Source: Carnobacterium jeotgali MS3
Lineage (GTDB): Bacteria > Bacillota > Bacilli > Lactobacillales > Carnobacteriaceae
Assembly (NCBI RefSeq): GCF_000745125.1
Contig: NZ_JQNF01000005.1
Span: forward strand, 186,001 to 250,000
Direction of reading: 5' to 3'
Length of the DNA: 64,000 nt
The notes below the pieces were generated by a model. It was not told the origin of the DNA. It saw nothing but the letters and a program-made list of their open reading frames with translations, and did not search any database. Made by a program: the position numbers and the translations under genes. This document shows positions 47,067-57,133 of the stretch, in pieces. Each line of letters begins with the position of its first letter. The first letter of the stretch is position 1.

Positions 47067-48356
47067 ATGAAAAACCAATTGCAAATAGGTATTCTAGGTT
47101 TTGGAACAGTTGGAAGTGGCGTTTTACGTATCTTGAAACATCATGAGCCAAAATTAAATCAAGTCACTGGAGTATCCTTAAAAGTAAAAAAAGTTCTAGT
47201 ACGTGATATAGAAAAAAATCGTGGTTCAATTGCTGAAGGAGTTGAATTAACGCTTGATGCTAATGAGATTGTCAATGATCCTGAAATAGATATTGTTGTA
47301 GAAGTCATGGGAAGTATTGATAATGCGAAAGAGTATATTAAAAAAGCATTAGCAGCTGGAAAACATGTTGTTACAGCAAATAAAGATTTAATTGCCTTAC
47401 ATGGCAATGAACTAGTTGCCCTGGCAAAAGAAAATCATTGTGATCTATATTATGAGGCTAGTGTTGCTGGTGGAATCCCAATATTACGCACAATAGTAGA
47501 TAGTTTAGCTTCTGATGAAATCCAAAAAGTTTTTGGCATTGTTAATGGAACGACGAATTTTATCTTGTCAAAAATGACAAATGAAAGAAAATCTTATGAG
47601 CTAGCTTTAAAAGAAGCTCAGGAACTCGGTTTTGCTGAAAGCGACCCAACCAATGATGTAGATGGTATAGATGCAGCTCGTAAAATGGTCATCTTGACGC
47701 GCTTAGCTTTTGGGATGAATGTAGAAGTAGATCAGATTGAGACAAAAGGAATTCGTAACTTACAGCAAAAAGATATTGAAATGGCAGAAAAATTAGGGTA
47801 TAAAATCAAATTAATCGGCTCGGCGATTCAATTTGGAAATAAGATTAGTGTAGACGTTGGTCCAATATTAGTGCCAATCAATCATCCCTTAGCAAGCGTC
47901 CAAAATGAGAACAATGCTGTTGTTGTGGTAGGAGCAGCAGTTGGTGAAACAATGTATTATGGGCCTGGAGCTGGAGAATTGCCAACTGCTAACAGTGTTG
48001 TCAGTGATGTAATCACAGTAGCTAAAAACATTCGTTTAGGTACGAGTGGAAATGTATTTAGTTCTTATCAACATGAAACAAGACTTGCAGAGGATTCAGA
48101 AGTAAGTGATAAATACTACATTGCGATTGAAATGCAAGATAAGACAGGGCAATTTTTAGCATTAACAAAACTATTTAGTCAATTTGATATTGGTTTTGAC
48201 CAGATTATTCAACAACCTCTTTCAAGTGATATGGCAAAAGTAGTGATTGTGACACATAAAATAACTAAAGCTCAGCAAAAAGAACTAGTTAGTGTACTTA
48301 AAGATGTGAATGAAATGAATTTACTTGTTTGTTTTAAAGTAATGGAGGGGAAATAA
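47067..48356 (+). CDS. hom: Homoserine dehydrogenase
   Basis: Reduces aspartate semialdehyde to homoserine. It has 429 residues. The NAD(P) motif is [11 protein letters not shown], followed by the catalytic domain ([44 protein letters not shown]) and a C-terminal ACT domain (about 350-425) that is usually the threonine feedback site. GAAGGAG precedes the ATG. No T-box leader is visible in the upstream 130 bases. First gene of hom-thrC-thrB; stop overlaps the thrC start. Confidence 0.95.
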   Translation: MKNQLQIGILGFGTVGSGVLRILKHHEPKLNQVTGVSLKVKKVLVRDIEKNRGSIAEGVELTLDANEIVNDPEIDIVVEVMGSIDNAKEYIKKALAAGKHVVTANKDLIALHGNELVALAKENHCDLYYEASVAGGIPILRTIVDSLASDEIQKVFGIVNGTTNFILSKMTNERKSYELALKEAQELGFAESDPTNDVDGIDAARKMVILTRLAFGMNVEVDQIETKGIRNLQQKDIEMAEKLGYKIKLIGSAIQFGNKISVDVGPILVPINHPLASVQNENNAVVVVGAAVGETMYYGPGAGELPTANSVVSDVITVAKNIRLGTSGNVFSSYQHETRLAEDSEVSDKYYIAIEMQDKTGQFLALTKLFSQFDIGFDQIIQQPLSSDMAKVVIVTHKITKAQQKELVSVLKDVNEMNLLVCFKVMEGK

Positions 48357-49414
48357 TGTATCAAGGATTGCTTGAAAAATATAAAAATTTATTACCGATA
48401 ACGGATAAAACGCCAATGATTTCTCTTTATGAAGGAAATACGCCTTTGATTCCATTACCAAATCTTTCCAAAGTGCTAGGTGTCACACTCTATGGAAAGT
48501 ATGAAGGGCTGAATCCTACAGGCTCATTTAAAGATCGCGGAATGGTCATGGCAGTTGCTAAAGCAAAAGAAGAAGGGGCAAAGGCAATCATTTGTGCTTC
48601 TACTGGAAATACTAGTGCTGCAGCGGCTGCATATGCAGCACGTGCCGGATTAAAAGCTTATATTGTTATTCCAGATGGGAAAATTGCTCTAGGTAAGTTA
48701 GCTCAAGCCGTTATGTATGGAGCAGATATTATTTCAATCCAAGGGAACTTTGATCAAGCTTTAAAATCAGTAAGGAAGTTAGCGGAAACGGAAGCTGTTA
48801 CTTTAGTCAATTCAGTAAATCCTTATCGAATTGAAGGGCAAAAAACAGCTGCTTTTGAGATTTGTGAAGATCTGGGGAAAGCTCCAGACGTATTAGCTAT
48901 TCCAGTTGGGAATGCCGGGAACATTACCGCTTATTGGAAAGGGTTTAAAGAATGGCATGAATTGTACCAAACAGGTCTGCCAAGAATGCATGGTTACGAA
49001 GCAGAAGGAGCTGCAGCTATTGTTCAGGGAAAAATTATTGAAGCTCCTGAAACGATTGCAACTGCTATAAGAATTGGTAATCCAGCTAGTTGGACATTAG
49101 CTGAAAATGCTCGAGATGAATCTAAAGGGAAGATAGATTCTGTTACAGATGATGAGATTATTCATGCTTATCGAAAAGTAGCCGCAATGGATGGCGTATT
49201 TGTTGAACCTGGTTCAGCAGCTTCATTAGCTGGAGTAATTAAAGATATCAAAAGTGGAGCGATTAAAAAAGATGAAACCGTTGTTTGTGTATTTACTGGA
49301 AATGGATTGAAAGATCCAGATACAGCGCTTGAAGTAACAACTATTCCAATTTCAAAAATGGATGATTTAGAAGATATGAAAAAACATTTGCAAGCAGGTG
49401 TTGAAAAGTTATGA
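48356..49414 (+). CDS. thrC: Threonine synthase
   Basis: PLP enzyme converting O-phosphohomoserine to threonine, 352 residues. The PLP lysine is in [15 protein letters not shown], the phosphate-binding loop is [12 protein letters not shown], and [10 protein letters not shown] is conserved. It overlaps hom by one base and thrB by four, so translation of the three genes is coupled. Confidence 0.96.
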   Translation: MYQGLLEKYKNLLPITDKTPMISLYEGNTPLIPLPNLSKVLGVTLYGKYEGLNPTGSFKDRGMVMAVAKAKEEGAKAIICASTGNTSAAAAAYAARAGLKAYIVIPDGKIALGKLAQAVMYGADIISIQGNFDQALKSVRKLAETEAVTLVNSVNPYRIEGQKTAAFEICEDLGKAPDVLAIPVGNAGNITAYWKGFKEWHELYQTGLPRMHGYEAEGAAAIVQGKIIEAPETIATAIRIGNPASWTLAENARDESKGKIDSVTDDEIIHAYRKVAAMDGVFVEPGSAASLAGVIKDIKSGAIKKDETVVCVFTGNGLKDPDTALEVTTIPISKMDDLEDMKKHLQAGVEKL

Positions 49415-50277
49415 AGATAATTGTACCAGGGACAACTTCAAACTTAGGTCCTGGTTTTGATTCATGTGGGTTAGCGCTAAATCTTTATCTAACGTTAGAA
49501 ATAGGGGGCGAAGTTGAAAAGTGGGTGATTCATCATACCCTTGGAGTAAGTATTCCAAAGGATGAAACAAATCTTATTATTCAAACGGCTCTTGCTCTTG
49601 CTCCGACTATTCATCCTAGAGAATTATGGATGAATAGTGAGATACCGGCAACGCGTGGATTAGGAAGTAGCTCAGCTGCTATTATTGCGGGAATCGAACT
49701 AGCAAACCAGTTGGCTGAATTAAAACTAAACGACAAAGAAAAAGTGACAATAGCTTCTAACTTAGAGGGGCATCCAGATAATGCTGCACCAGCTATACTT
49801 GGAGATTTTGTGGTAGCAACTAAAATTAACGATAGTGTTTTTGCAATGAAACACGTTTTTCCGGATACGGGTATAATAGCTGTTATTCCAAATCATGAAT
49901 TATTAACAACCGAAAGCCGTGATGTACTGCCAAAAGAATTGTCTTATTCACAAGCTGTTCAAGCTAGTTCTATCAGTAATGTTATGATATCAGCGGTTTT
50001 AGCTCATGATTTGAAATTAGCAGGTGAGATGATGGAAAATGATTTATGGCATGAGACATACCGGAAAGATTTGGTACCTCATTTACCTGAAATTCGTAGT
50101 TTAGCAAAAAAAAATGGAGCCTATGCAACTTTTTTAAGTGGTGCTGGTTCAACCGTTTTAGTTTTAGTACCGCACTCTAGATTAGAAAAACTAAAACAGT
50201 TGTTAACAGAGACATTTGTAGATGCAACTGTTCAACAGTTTAATGTTGAACGAGAGGGTCTACGCGTACAGAATTAA
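49411..50277 (+). CDS. thrB: Homoserine kinase
   Basis: GHMP kinase making O-phosphohomoserine, 288 residues. The ATP-binding signature is [14 protein letters not shown], with N-terminal [16 protein letters not shown] and C-terminal [12 protein letters not shown] motifs. Last gene of hom-thrC-thrB; ends in an intrinsic terminator. Confidence 0.96.
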   Translation: MKIIVPGTTSNLGPGFDSCGLALNLYLTLEIGGEVEKWVIHHTLGVSIPKDETNLIIQTALALAPTIHPRELWMNSEIPATRGLGSSSAAIIAGIELANQLAELKLNDKEKVTIASNLEGHPDNAAPAILGDFVVATKINDSVFAMKHVFPDTGIIAVIPNHELLTTESRDVLPKELSYSQAVQASSISNVMISAVLAHDLKLAGEMMENDLWHETYRKDLVPHLPEIRSLAKKNGAYATFLSGAGSTVLVLVPHSRLEKLKQLLTETFVDATVQQFNVEREGLRVQN

Positions 50278-50280
50278 ATA

Positions 50281-50318
50281 AGAAAAGAGGCTAGGATTTT
50301 TTTCCTAGCCTCTTTTCT
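50281..50318. terminator. Bidirectional terminator between thrB and cutC
   Basis: A 16-bp stem AGAAAAGAGGCTAGGA/TCCTAGCCTCTTTTCT with a T6 loop and only short flanking tracts. Confidence 0.85.
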
Positions 50319-50348
50319 CTATATAACAGTTTATGCTAAAATACGTTC

Positions 50349-50990
50349 TTAAAGTTCGCCCACAATTTTTGACCCATGTAATTCTGAAACGCCAAGATAT
50401 TTTTGGATAGAATCCGCATTTTCGTTAGTAATACCTCCGCCAGGAAGAATAAGGATACGATCTTGTGCATAATCGACTAATTCTTTAAGGTGTGGAAGTG
50501 TTTCTTCAATTGGGAAACTCAGATCTCCACCGTGAGTCAAAATTCTTTGTACACCATGTTCTGCTAGCCAATCAATTGCGTCAAACTGTTTTTCAACTGG
50601 AATCATATCGAAAGCCATATGAAAAGTAGCTTGCAATCCATAAGCTTCTTCTAATAATTGTTCCATTGCATCTTCATCAATCCAATTTTCAGCTGTTAAA
50701 CAACCGAATACAATTCCATCTAATCCCAAATTGCGAGCTTCAATAATATCATACCCCATAATTTTTAATTCGCTGTCATTGTAATTGAAATTACCCGCAC
50801 GAGGACGAATGATGGCCATTAATGGAATCATTTTTTCAGCACAATAAGCAGCTGCTTCATGCATAACACCTTTACTGACAGTTGTTCCACCACTGGCTAA
50901 GTAGTCACATAGTTCTATTCTTGTTGCTCCTTGCGCAATGGCTTTAGGAAGAGAGGTATAATTTTCTAAACAAACTTCTTTTAAATACAT
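50349..50990 (-). CDS. cutC: CutC family protein
   Basis: A 213-residue TIM-barrel protein with the CutC pattern: IELCDYLASGGTTVS, MAIIRPRAGNFNYN, LDGIVFGCLT, HMAFDMI, RILTHGG and LPGGGITNEN. Once linked to copper homeostasis; the biochemical role is not settled. GGAG lies about 9 bases before the ATG. A slight C-terminal shortening compared with longer CutC proteins is possible. It lies between the threonine operon and aspartokinase with no clear pathway link. Confidence 0.9.
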   Translation of the reverse strand: MYLKEVCLENYTSLPKAIAQGATRIELCDYLASGGTTVSKGVMHEAAAYCAEKMIPLMAIIRPRAGNFNYNDSELKIMGYDIIEARNLGLDGIVFGCLTAENWIDEDAMEQLLEEAYGLQATFHMAFDMIPVEKQFDAIDWLAEHGVQRILTHGGDLSFPIEETLPHLKELVDYAQDRILILPGGGITNENADSIQKYLGVSELHGSKIVGEL

Positions 50991-51245
50991 AATAATAAAC
51001 TCCTTTTAATAGTTTCTAGACTAATGGTAACGTAGTGTATGATATTTTTATTTAATAGTCCAACACTAAATAGTATAGCAAAAAAATAACTAAATAGTTC
51101 TATTAAAATTTGTAAGATAATTGAATCTAAAGAAAGTCTTCGCTATAATAGAGCAGAAATACTAAATGAAACTAGTTTATTTTAATAAGCAATTAGACAG
51201 TAACGATTTTTTTTACAGATAAGTCGTTTCAAAGGATGGTAAATA

Positions 51246-52451
51246 ATGAAAATTTTAATTCAAAAATTTGGCGGTACATCAGTTAAAGACGAAGAAAGTC
51301 GATTAGCGGCAGAAAAACACATCATACATGCCGTTTCGTTAGGCTATAAAGTAATAGTGGTTGTTTCGGCAATTGGAAGATTGGGCGACCCATACGCAAC
51401 AGATTCTCTTTTAGCGATGGTTGATGGAGAAAAAACTTATTTAGACTTAAGAGAACGGGACATGTTGTTGTCTGTTGGAGAGACGATATCTACAGCCGTC
51501 TTTACAAATCAATTGAAAAAAAATGGCATTCATGCCACAGGATTGACTGGACAAAGTGCGGGCATACTGACTAATGAAGACTTTGGGCAGGCAAAAGTAC
51601 AAAAAGTTAATACTTCTTTAATTTACGAATATTTGAAAATAAATGATGTTGTAGTAGTAGCAGGGTTTCAGGGAGTAAGCGAGCATGGAAATATAACAAC
51701 TATTGGACGCGGAGGTAGCGACACAACAGCAGCATTGCTAGGTGCTGCCTTTGAAGCGGAGTGTATTGATATCTTTACGGATGTTTCTGGAATGATGACA
51801 GCAGATCCGCGATTAGTGGAAAAAGCACAGTTCTTGCAAGTTGTGAGTTACAATGAAGTCAGCAATATGGCACATGAAGGAGCGAAAGTCATCGATCCAA
51901 GAGCCGTTGAAATTGCACAACAAGCTGGTATACCTGTTCGCATCCGCTCTACTTATCAACCGGTAACAGATATGGGGACTTTGATTACAAATTCAGAAAT
52001 GCAAAGTGTGCCACAACGTTTAGTGACTGGAATCGCACATGTGCCTCATGTAGTCCAATTTACAATTGAAACAACTGAAGCACTTCAGGAATCATTGTTT
52101 AATTTATTAGCTCAATCGGGTTTTAGTTTGGATTTCATTAATATATTTCCTGGGAAAATTGTTTTTACGCTTCCTCAAGCCATTTCTGGAAAAGCAAAAG
52201 AATTGCTTTATGATCAAAATGTCACTTTTGCAACACGCGAAAATTGTGCAAAAGTTGCTATTGTAGGTGCAGGTATAACAGGTGTTCCAGGTGTAACAGC
52301 TAAAATTGTTACGGCAATGTCAGAATTACAAATACCCATCTATCAATCGGCAGATAGTTATACAACTATCTGGATATTAATTGAAGAAAAAAAATTGAAA
52401 CAAGCCTTAAATAAACTACATGAAGTTTTTTTACAAACAAATGACTACTAA
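51246..52451 (+). CDS. Aspartate kinase
   Basis: First step of aspartate-family amino acid synthesis. It has 401 residues and is monofunctional. The catalytic start is KFGGTSVKDE, with IGRGGSDTTAALLGAAF and a C-terminal double ACT regulatory region (about 265-400). The upstream region was checked for a lysine riboswitch or T-box and none was recognised. Downstream steps hom-thrC-thrB are nearby. Feedback type (lysine or threonine) cannot be read from the sequence. Confidence 0.93.
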   Translation: MKILIQKFGGTSVKDEESRLAAEKHIIHAVSLGYKVIVVVSAIGRLGDPYATDSLLAMVDGEKTYLDLRERDMLLSVGETISTAVFTNQLKKNGIHATGLTGQSAGILTNEDFGQAKVQKVNTSLIYEYLKINDVVVVAGFQGVSEHGNITTIGRGGSDTTAALLGAAFEAECIDIFTDVSGMMTADPRLVEKAQFLQVVSYNEVSNMAHEGAKVIDPRAVEIAQQAGIPVRIRSTYQPVTDMGTLITNSEMQSVPQRLVTGIAHVPHVVQFTIETTEALQESLFNLLAQSGFSLDFINIFPGKIVFTLPQAISGKAKELLYDQNVTFATRENCAKVAIVGAGITGVPGVTAKIVTAMSELQIPIYQSADSYTTIWILIEEKKLKQALNKLHEVFLQTNDY

Positions 52452-52526
52452 AAAAAGCACAGTTATTTCACTCAGTAATAAAATACAGCTGTCACATGAG
52501 AATTAGCCTAAAAAAGACCGGTAATG

Positions 52527-52603
52527 ATTGTTTTTTTAATAATTTGGCGTATAATTAAGAAAATAGTAAACTAGAGGAGTACTGTAAGAGGTACTCCTCT
52601 TTT
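52527..52603 (+). promoter_or_regulatory. Promoter and attenuator-like leader of the yqeG operon
   Basis: TTGTTT (52528-52533), 16 bases, then TATAAT (52550-52555). About 18 bases after the -10 comes a 10-bp stem AGAGGAGTAC/GTACTCCTCT (52573-52582 with 52591-52600) followed by TTTT. This has the form of a premature terminator within a leader of about 60 bases. The loop TGTAAGAG has no obvious competing pairing. Confidence 0.6.
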
Positions 52604-52621
52604 AGTGAGTAGGGAGAAAAA

Positions 52622-53167
52622 ATGTTAACGATATTTAAGCCGACTTATATGGTAGAAGCTATTTATCATATCACACCGGAACAGTTGAAAGAGCAAAATA
52701 TAAAAGCTATCTTAGCCGACTTGGACAATACCTTGATTGCATGGAATAACCCCGATGGGACCGAAGAGTTAATTGAATGGATCAACGTAATGAAAGAAGC
52801 GGGTATACCCGTTGTTATTCTTTCTAATAACAAAGCAACACGTGTAGAACGCGTAGCAAAAGTGTTGCATTTAGACTATGTTTCTCGAGCTTTAAAACCT
52901 ACAACAATTGGGTTTAAGAGAGCAAGCGAAAAATTAAATCTTTCTACTGATGAAATTATTATGGTAGGGGATCAAATTATGACGGATATCTGGGGAGCAA
53001 ACCTTGCGGGCATGCGTAACGTGTTGGTAAAGCCTATCCTAGATACAGATGCTTGGAATACTCGTTTTAATCGTTTTATGGAACTGCATATTATGAATTA
53101 TATGATTAAAAAGGATCCAAATATGAGGTGGAGGAAGTCAATAAATGACGATAAAAGAATTAAATAA
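52622..53167 (+). CDS. yqeG: YqeG family HAD-type phosphatase
   Basis: A 181-residue HAD superfamily phosphatase. Motif I is ILADLDNTLIAW, motif II is VVILSNNK and the C-terminal DQIMTDIWGANLAGM is motif IV. Substrate unknown; conserved as the first gene of the ribosome-assembly cluster. AGGGAGA precedes the ATG. Its end overlaps yqeH by 23 bases. Confidence 0.94.
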   Translation: MLTIFKPTYMVEAIYHITPEQLKEQNIKAILADLDNTLIAWNNPDGTEELIEWINVMKEAGIPVVILSNNKATRVERVAKVLHLDYVSRALKPTTIGFKRASEKLNLSTDEIIMVGDQIMTDIWGANLAGMRNVLVKPILDTDAWNTRFNRFMELHIMNYMIKKDPNMRWRKSINDDKRIK

Positions 53168-54278
53168 TGAAGAAGAGATTCGTTGCATCGGCTGTGGAGC
53201 CATTATTCAAACAACTGACAAGAATGCTGTAGGTTTCACACCAACTTCAGCCTTAGAAAAAGGACAAGAAAAAGGCGAAATATATTGTCAACGTTGTTTT
53301 AGATTGCGCCATTATAATGAAATTCAAGATGTTCAATTGACAGACGATGATTTCTTGAAGTTGCTAAATGAACTTGGTTCAGAAGACGCATTGATCGTTA
53401 ATGTTATTGATATTTTTGATTTTAATGGGAGCTTAATACCTGGTTTGCACCGCTTTGTTGGGAAAAACCCAGTATTGTTAGTTGGAAATAAGGTGGATTT
53501 ACTTCCTAAATCATTAAAACGCGGTAAAATGACTCAATGGTTACGTGAACGAGCTCATGAGGAAGGTTTAAGACCAGAAGATGTGTTGTTAACGAGTGCT
53601 ATGAAGCCTGCTGAAATGGAAGTATTACTAGATACGATTGAAAAACACCGTAAAGGACGAAATGTCTTTGTAGTTGGTGTAACAAATGTTGGTAAATCAA
53701 CATTAATTAATCAAATTATTAAGTCGACTGCTGGTGTACAAGACTTAATTACAACTTCTCAATTTCCTGGAACAACACTTGATCGGATAGAAATTCCGTT
53801 AGATGACGGAAAATTTTTAATTGACACACCAGGAATTATTCATCGTCATCAAATGGCTCATGTTTTGGGAGACAAAGATTTAAAATTGATTGCGCCTAAA
53901 AAAGAAATCAAACCAATCGTTTATCAATTAAATGAAGGTCAAACGCTATTTTTTGGTGGAGTAGCTCGGTTTGATTACTTAAAAGGAGGCAGACATTCGT
54001 TTACTTGTTTCACTTCAAATGATTTGCTTATTCACCGTACAAAACTAGAAAAAGCAGATGAATTGTACCAAAAACAAGTTGGGAAATTATTGCAGCCTCC
54101 TCGTGAAAATGAAATTGAAACCTTCCCTGAATTGGTTCGTTTTGAATTTTCGGTCAAAGAAAAATCCGATATCGTTTTTGCTGGACTGGGTTGGGTAACT
54201 GTCAATGAACCTGGCTGTGTCGTAGCTGGATGGGCGCCAAAAGGCATAGATGTCCTTATTCGGAAATCTCTAATATAA
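53145..54278 (+). CDS. yqeH: Ribosome biogenesis GTPase YqeH
   Basis: Circularly permuted GTPase for 30S assembly, 377 residues. An N-terminal zinc finger (IRCIGCGA...YCQRCFRLRH) is followed by G4 (GNKVDLL), then G1 (VGVTNVGKSTL) and G3 (DTPGI), in the permuted order. A C-terminal RNA-binding domain follows. It starts within yqeG, after GGAGGAAG. Confidence 0.95.
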   Translation: MTIKELNNEEEIRCIGCGAIIQTTDKNAVGFTPTSALEKGQEKGEIYCQRCFRLRHYNEIQDVQLTDDDFLKLLNELGSEDALIVNVIDIFDFNGSLIPGLHRFVGKNPVLLVGNKVDLLPKSLKRGKMTQWLRERAHEEGLRPEDVLLTSAMKPAEMEVLLDTIEKHRKGRNVFVVGVTNVGKSTLINQIIKSTAGVQDLITTSQFPGTTLDRIEIPLDDGKFLIDTPGIIHRHQMAHVLGDKDLKLIAPKKEIKPIVYQLNEGQTLFFGGVARFDYLKGGRHSFTCFTSNDLLIHRTKLEKADELYQKQVGKLLQPPRENEIETFPELVRFEFSVKEKSDIVFAGLGWVTVNEPGCVVAGWAPKGIDVLIRKSLI

Positions 54279-54327
54279 ATACAAATAAAGTAGAATAGAT
54301 CAATAAGATCTTAATGGAGTGTATAAA

Positions 54328-54642
54328 ATGAATTTAACTGGTAAGCAAAAACGTTTTTTAAGAAGTAAGGCACATCATCTAAATCCAATTTTTCAAATTG
54401 GGAAAAATGGATTAAATAAAGAAGTTATTGTTCAAATCAATGAAGCGTTAGAAAAAAGAGAATTGATCAAAGTTGGTTTGTTGCAAAATACAGACGAAGT
54501 TGCTCAAGATGTAGCAGATGCTCTTGAAAAAGAAATCGGTTGTAATGCAGTCCAAGTCATTGGTCGCGTAATCGTATTATTTAAAAAATCGAATCAAGAA
54601 AAATACCAACGTATTTCTAAGGAAATACCAAGAGCAAAATAA
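54328..54642 (+). CDS. yhbY: YhbY family RNA-binding protein
   Basis: A 104-residue CRM-domain protein that binds ribosome precursors, with the pattern LTGKQKRFLRSKAHHLNPIFQIGKNGL and a GxxG-like loop. ATG 54328 is preferred, 8 bases after GGAG; the GTG at 54319 would overlap that site. In Bacillus aroE lies between yqeH and this gene; here it is absent. Confidence 0.93.
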   Translation: MNLTGKQKRFLRSKAHHLNPIFQIGKNGLNKEVIVQINEALEKRELIKVGLLQNTDEVAQDVADALEKEIGCNAVQVIGRVIVLFKKSNQEKYQRISKEIPRAK

Positions 54643-54685
54643 TAAATTTTGTTCAATAATATTTATATGAAGAAAGGTGATTAGC

Positions 54686-55330
54686 TTGAAAAGGCAATCT
54701 TTTTCTAATAATAACACTCAAGTAGTAACGGAACTTGAAATTGAGATCCAACCTAAAAAAAGAGTGGGTATCCTTGGAGGGACGTTTAACCCTCCTCATA
54801 TCGGGCACTTGATCATTGCGGATCAAGTTTGTCATCAATTGGGTCTAGAAAAAATCTATCTTATGCCAAGTGCTAATCCACCACACCAAGATGAAAAAAA
54901 AGCAATCGATGCGAAACATCGACTTCGTATGGTTGAATTAGCTATCGAAGGAAATCCAAAATTTGAGGTTGAAAAAGCTGAAATTGAACGTGGTGGAAAA
55001 AGTTATACCTATGATACAATAGTAAAATTGAAGGAAGAAAATCCGGATACAGACTATTATTTTATTATTGGCGGAGATATGGTGGAATATTTACCTAAAT
55101 GGTACAAAGTAGAAGAGCTAGCCCAGCTAGTAGAATTTGTGGGAGTTAATCGCCCAGGGTACAACTTGTTTAGCCCTTATCCAATTATTTGGGTAGATGT
55201 TCCTTCAATGGATATCAGTTCTACTTCTTTACGTAAAAATTTAGAAATGAACTGCCCAGTAAATTATTTGATTCCCGGAAAAACGCTAGACTATATTCTG
55301 CGTGAAGGGCTGTATCAAAATGGAAAATAA
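54686..55330 (+). CDS. nadD: Nicotinate-nucleotide adenylyltransferase
   Basis: Makes deamido-NAD from nicotinate mononucleotide and ATP, 214 residues. The nucleotidyltransferase motif is ILGGTFNPPHIGHLIIAD and the C-terminal ISSTSLR is present. It carries about 25 extra N-terminal residues like other lactobacillales NadD. The TTG at 54686 is chosen because AAAGGTGA lies 5 bases before it; the GTG at 54677 is part of that site. It overlaps yqeK by 11 bases. Confidence 0.93.
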   Translation: MKRQSFSNNNTQVVTELEIEIQPKKRVGILGGTFNPPHIGHLIIADQVCHQLGLEKIYLMPSANPPHQDEKKAIDAKHRLRMVELAIEGNPKFEVEKAEIERGGKSYTYDTIVKLKEENPDTDYYFIIGGDMVEYLPKWYKVEELAQLVEFVGVNRPGYNLFSPYPIIWVDVPSMDISSTSLRKNLEMNCPVNYLIPGKTLDYILREGLYQNGK

Positions 55331-55928
55331 ACTCATTCAACTTGTGTATTCAAAAAAATACACATCACTTACAAGGAATGAATTGATTCAAGCTGTTAAA
55401 AGCCAAATGAGCCTTAAACGATTTCAGCATGTTTTAGGTGTGGAGCAGGCAGCTATTCAATTAGCAGGAAAATATAATGTCTCTATTGAAGCAGCTAGTA
55501 TTGCGGCATTAACGCATGATTACGCAAAAGAACGCAGTGACAAAGAGATGCAGGATTTAATTTATCGTGAGCAGTTTGATTTGGAATTGCTGGATTATGG
55601 TAGCAATATTTGGCATGGCTTGCTAGGTGCCTTTCTAGTCAAACAGGAATTAGGAATTGCTGATCTAGATATTCTAAATGCTATCAAACATCACACAATA
55701 GGTGCAGAAAAAATGTCGCTCTTAGAACAAGTCATTTACGTTGCCGATTATATCGAACCTGGCAGAGATTTTCCTGGTGTAGAATACGCACGTAAGCTTG
55801 CGGCAGAAAATTTACAAGCAGCAGTGCGGTATGAAACAAAACAAACATTGCAGCATTTGATCGAAAACAACAGAAAAATTTACCCAAAAACAATTGCTAC
55901 TTATAATAAATGGGTAGCCAATCCTTAG
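55320..55928 (+). CDS. yqeK: HD-domain hydrolase YqeK (Ap4A hydrolase type)
   Basis: A 202-residue HD-domain metal hydrolase. Homologues split diadenosine tetraphosphate to ADP. Metal ligands are visible in RFQHVLGVE, ALTHDYAKE, WHGLLGAFL, AIKHHTIGA and YVADYIEPGR. The ATG at 55320 lies inside the nadD end, with GAAGGGC about 10 bases upstream. Confidence 0.92.
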   Translation: MENKLIQLVYSKKYTSLTRNELIQAVKSQMSLKRFQHVLGVEQAAIQLAGKYNVSIEAASIAALTHDYAKERSDKEMQDLIYREQFDLELLDYGSNIWHGLLGAFLVKQELGIADLDILNAIKHHTIGAEKMSLLEQVIYVADYIEPGRDFPGVEYARKLAAENLQAAVRYETKQTLQHLIENNRKIYPKTIATYNKWVANP

Positions 55929-55938
55929 GAGGAACAGT

Positions 55939-56295
55939 ATGATAAATAAAAGTATAGAATTAGTAGAATTAGTAGTAAAGGCAGCAGATGATAAAAGAGC
56001 AGAGGACATCATCGCGATGGATGTTAGCAAAATTTCGATTTTAGCAGATTATTTTATTGTGATGCACGGAAATAGTGAAAAACAAGTTAAGTCTATCGCT
56101 GAAGAAATCATTGATAAAGCTGAAGAAGCAGGAATTGATGTAAGAAGAGTTGAAGGTCGTGAATCATCTAAATGGTTGTTAATTGACCTAGGAGATGTAG
56201 TTGTCCATGTCTTCCACTATTCAGAACGTTCATTTTATAACCTTGAAAAATTATGGGGTGATGCTCCATTAGTAGACATCACTAAAATGGTCTAA
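55939..56295 (+). CDS. rsfS: Ribosome silencing factor RsfS
   Basis: A 118-residue protein that binds L14 and blocks subunit joining in starvation. The family pattern ADYFIVMHGNSEKQVKSIAEEI, RRVEGRESSKWLLIDLGDVVVHVFH is intact. AGGAGGA precedes the ATG. It lies in the yqeG operon. Confidence 0.95.
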   Translation: MINKSIELVELVVKAADDKRAEDIIAMDVSKISILADYFIVMHGNSEKQVKSIAEEIIDKAEEAGIDVRRVEGRESSKWLLIDLGDVVVHVFHYSERSFYNLEKLWGDAPLVDITKMV

Positions 56296-56300
56296 GACAA

Positions 56301-57035
56301 ATGAGTTATCAAACATTTGCACAAGTTTATGATGCCATTATGGATGAAACGCTCTATGATCGTTGGGGAGAATTTGTTGATAGTCAGCTATTAAATAAAA
56401 AGCCAACTGTATTGGAACTTGCTTGTGGAACTGGAGCTTTAGCTGTAGCACTTTCTAAAAGAGGGTACGATGTTACAGGGTTAGATCTATCTGACAACAT
56501 GTTGAGTTTAGCGAGTGAGCGTGCTCTGAAAGAACAAGTAAAACTTCCTTTGATTCAAGCAGATATGATGGATTTGTCTGAAATTGGTCAATATGAAGCG
56601 GTCACTTGTTTTTCAGATTCACTTTGTTATATGCCTAATGAAGAGGCTGTTTTAAAAGTTTTTCAGGAAGTATATAATGTATTAACGGAGAATGGAATGT
56701 TTTTGTTTGATGTTCATTCGATCTATCAAACAGATGTGGTATTTCCAGGATACATGTATAATGATCAATCAGATGAAATCAGTTTTTTATGGAAAAGTTA
56801 TGCGGGAGAAAAAGCCCATTCTGTTGAACATGATTTAACTTTCTTTGTTTACGATGAAGAATTAGATCTTTATGACCGTTACGATGAAACACACAAAGAA
56901 CGGACATATTCGTTAGAACAGTACAAAAGTATGCTCTCAAAAGCTGGTTTTTCTTCAATTGAAGCAAGTGCGGATTTTGGCGAATCAGAAATAACAGAAG
57001 AAAGCCCAAGATGGTTTTTTGTTTGTACGAAGTAA
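56301..57035 (+). CDS. SAM-dependent methyltransferase YqeM
   Basis: A 244-residue class I methyltransferase with the SAM-binding motif VLELACGTGALAVALSKRG and an acidic DLSDNM. Substrate unknown. It has a weak ribosome-binding site and starts 5 bases after rsfS, so it is probably translated by coupling. Last gene of the yqeG operon. Confidence 0.9.
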   Translation: MSYQTFAQVYDAIMDETLYDRWGEFVDSQLLNKKPTVLELACGTGALAVALSKRGYDVTGLDLSDNMLSLASERALKEQVKLPLIQADMMDLSEIGQYEAVTCFSDSLCYMPNEEAVLKVFQEVYNVLTENGMFLFDVHSIYQTDVVFPGYMYNDQSDEISFLWKSYAGEKAHSVEHDLTFFVYDEELDLYDRYDETHKERTYSLEQYKSMLSKAGFSSIEASADFGESEITEESPRWFFVCTK

Positions 57036-57064
57036 ACGGCTTATGAATAGAAACTTTTTAATGG

Positions 57065-57101
57065 AAAACAGAAAAATCGATTAAGATTTTTCTGTTTTTT
57101 T
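57065..57101 (+). terminator. Intrinsic terminator of the yqeG operon
   Basis: AAAACAGAAAAATC/GATTTTTCTGTTTT stem with a GATTAA loop and a T7 run. Confidence 0.92.
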
Positions 57102-57133
57102 ACATAGCGATTTCTAAAGAAAGGAGAGTTACA

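Noticed and set aside
50991-51245. Lysine riboswitch before aspartokinase
   Set aside because: No recognisable L-box core or terminator-like hairpin before the gene; sequence is plain AT-rich.
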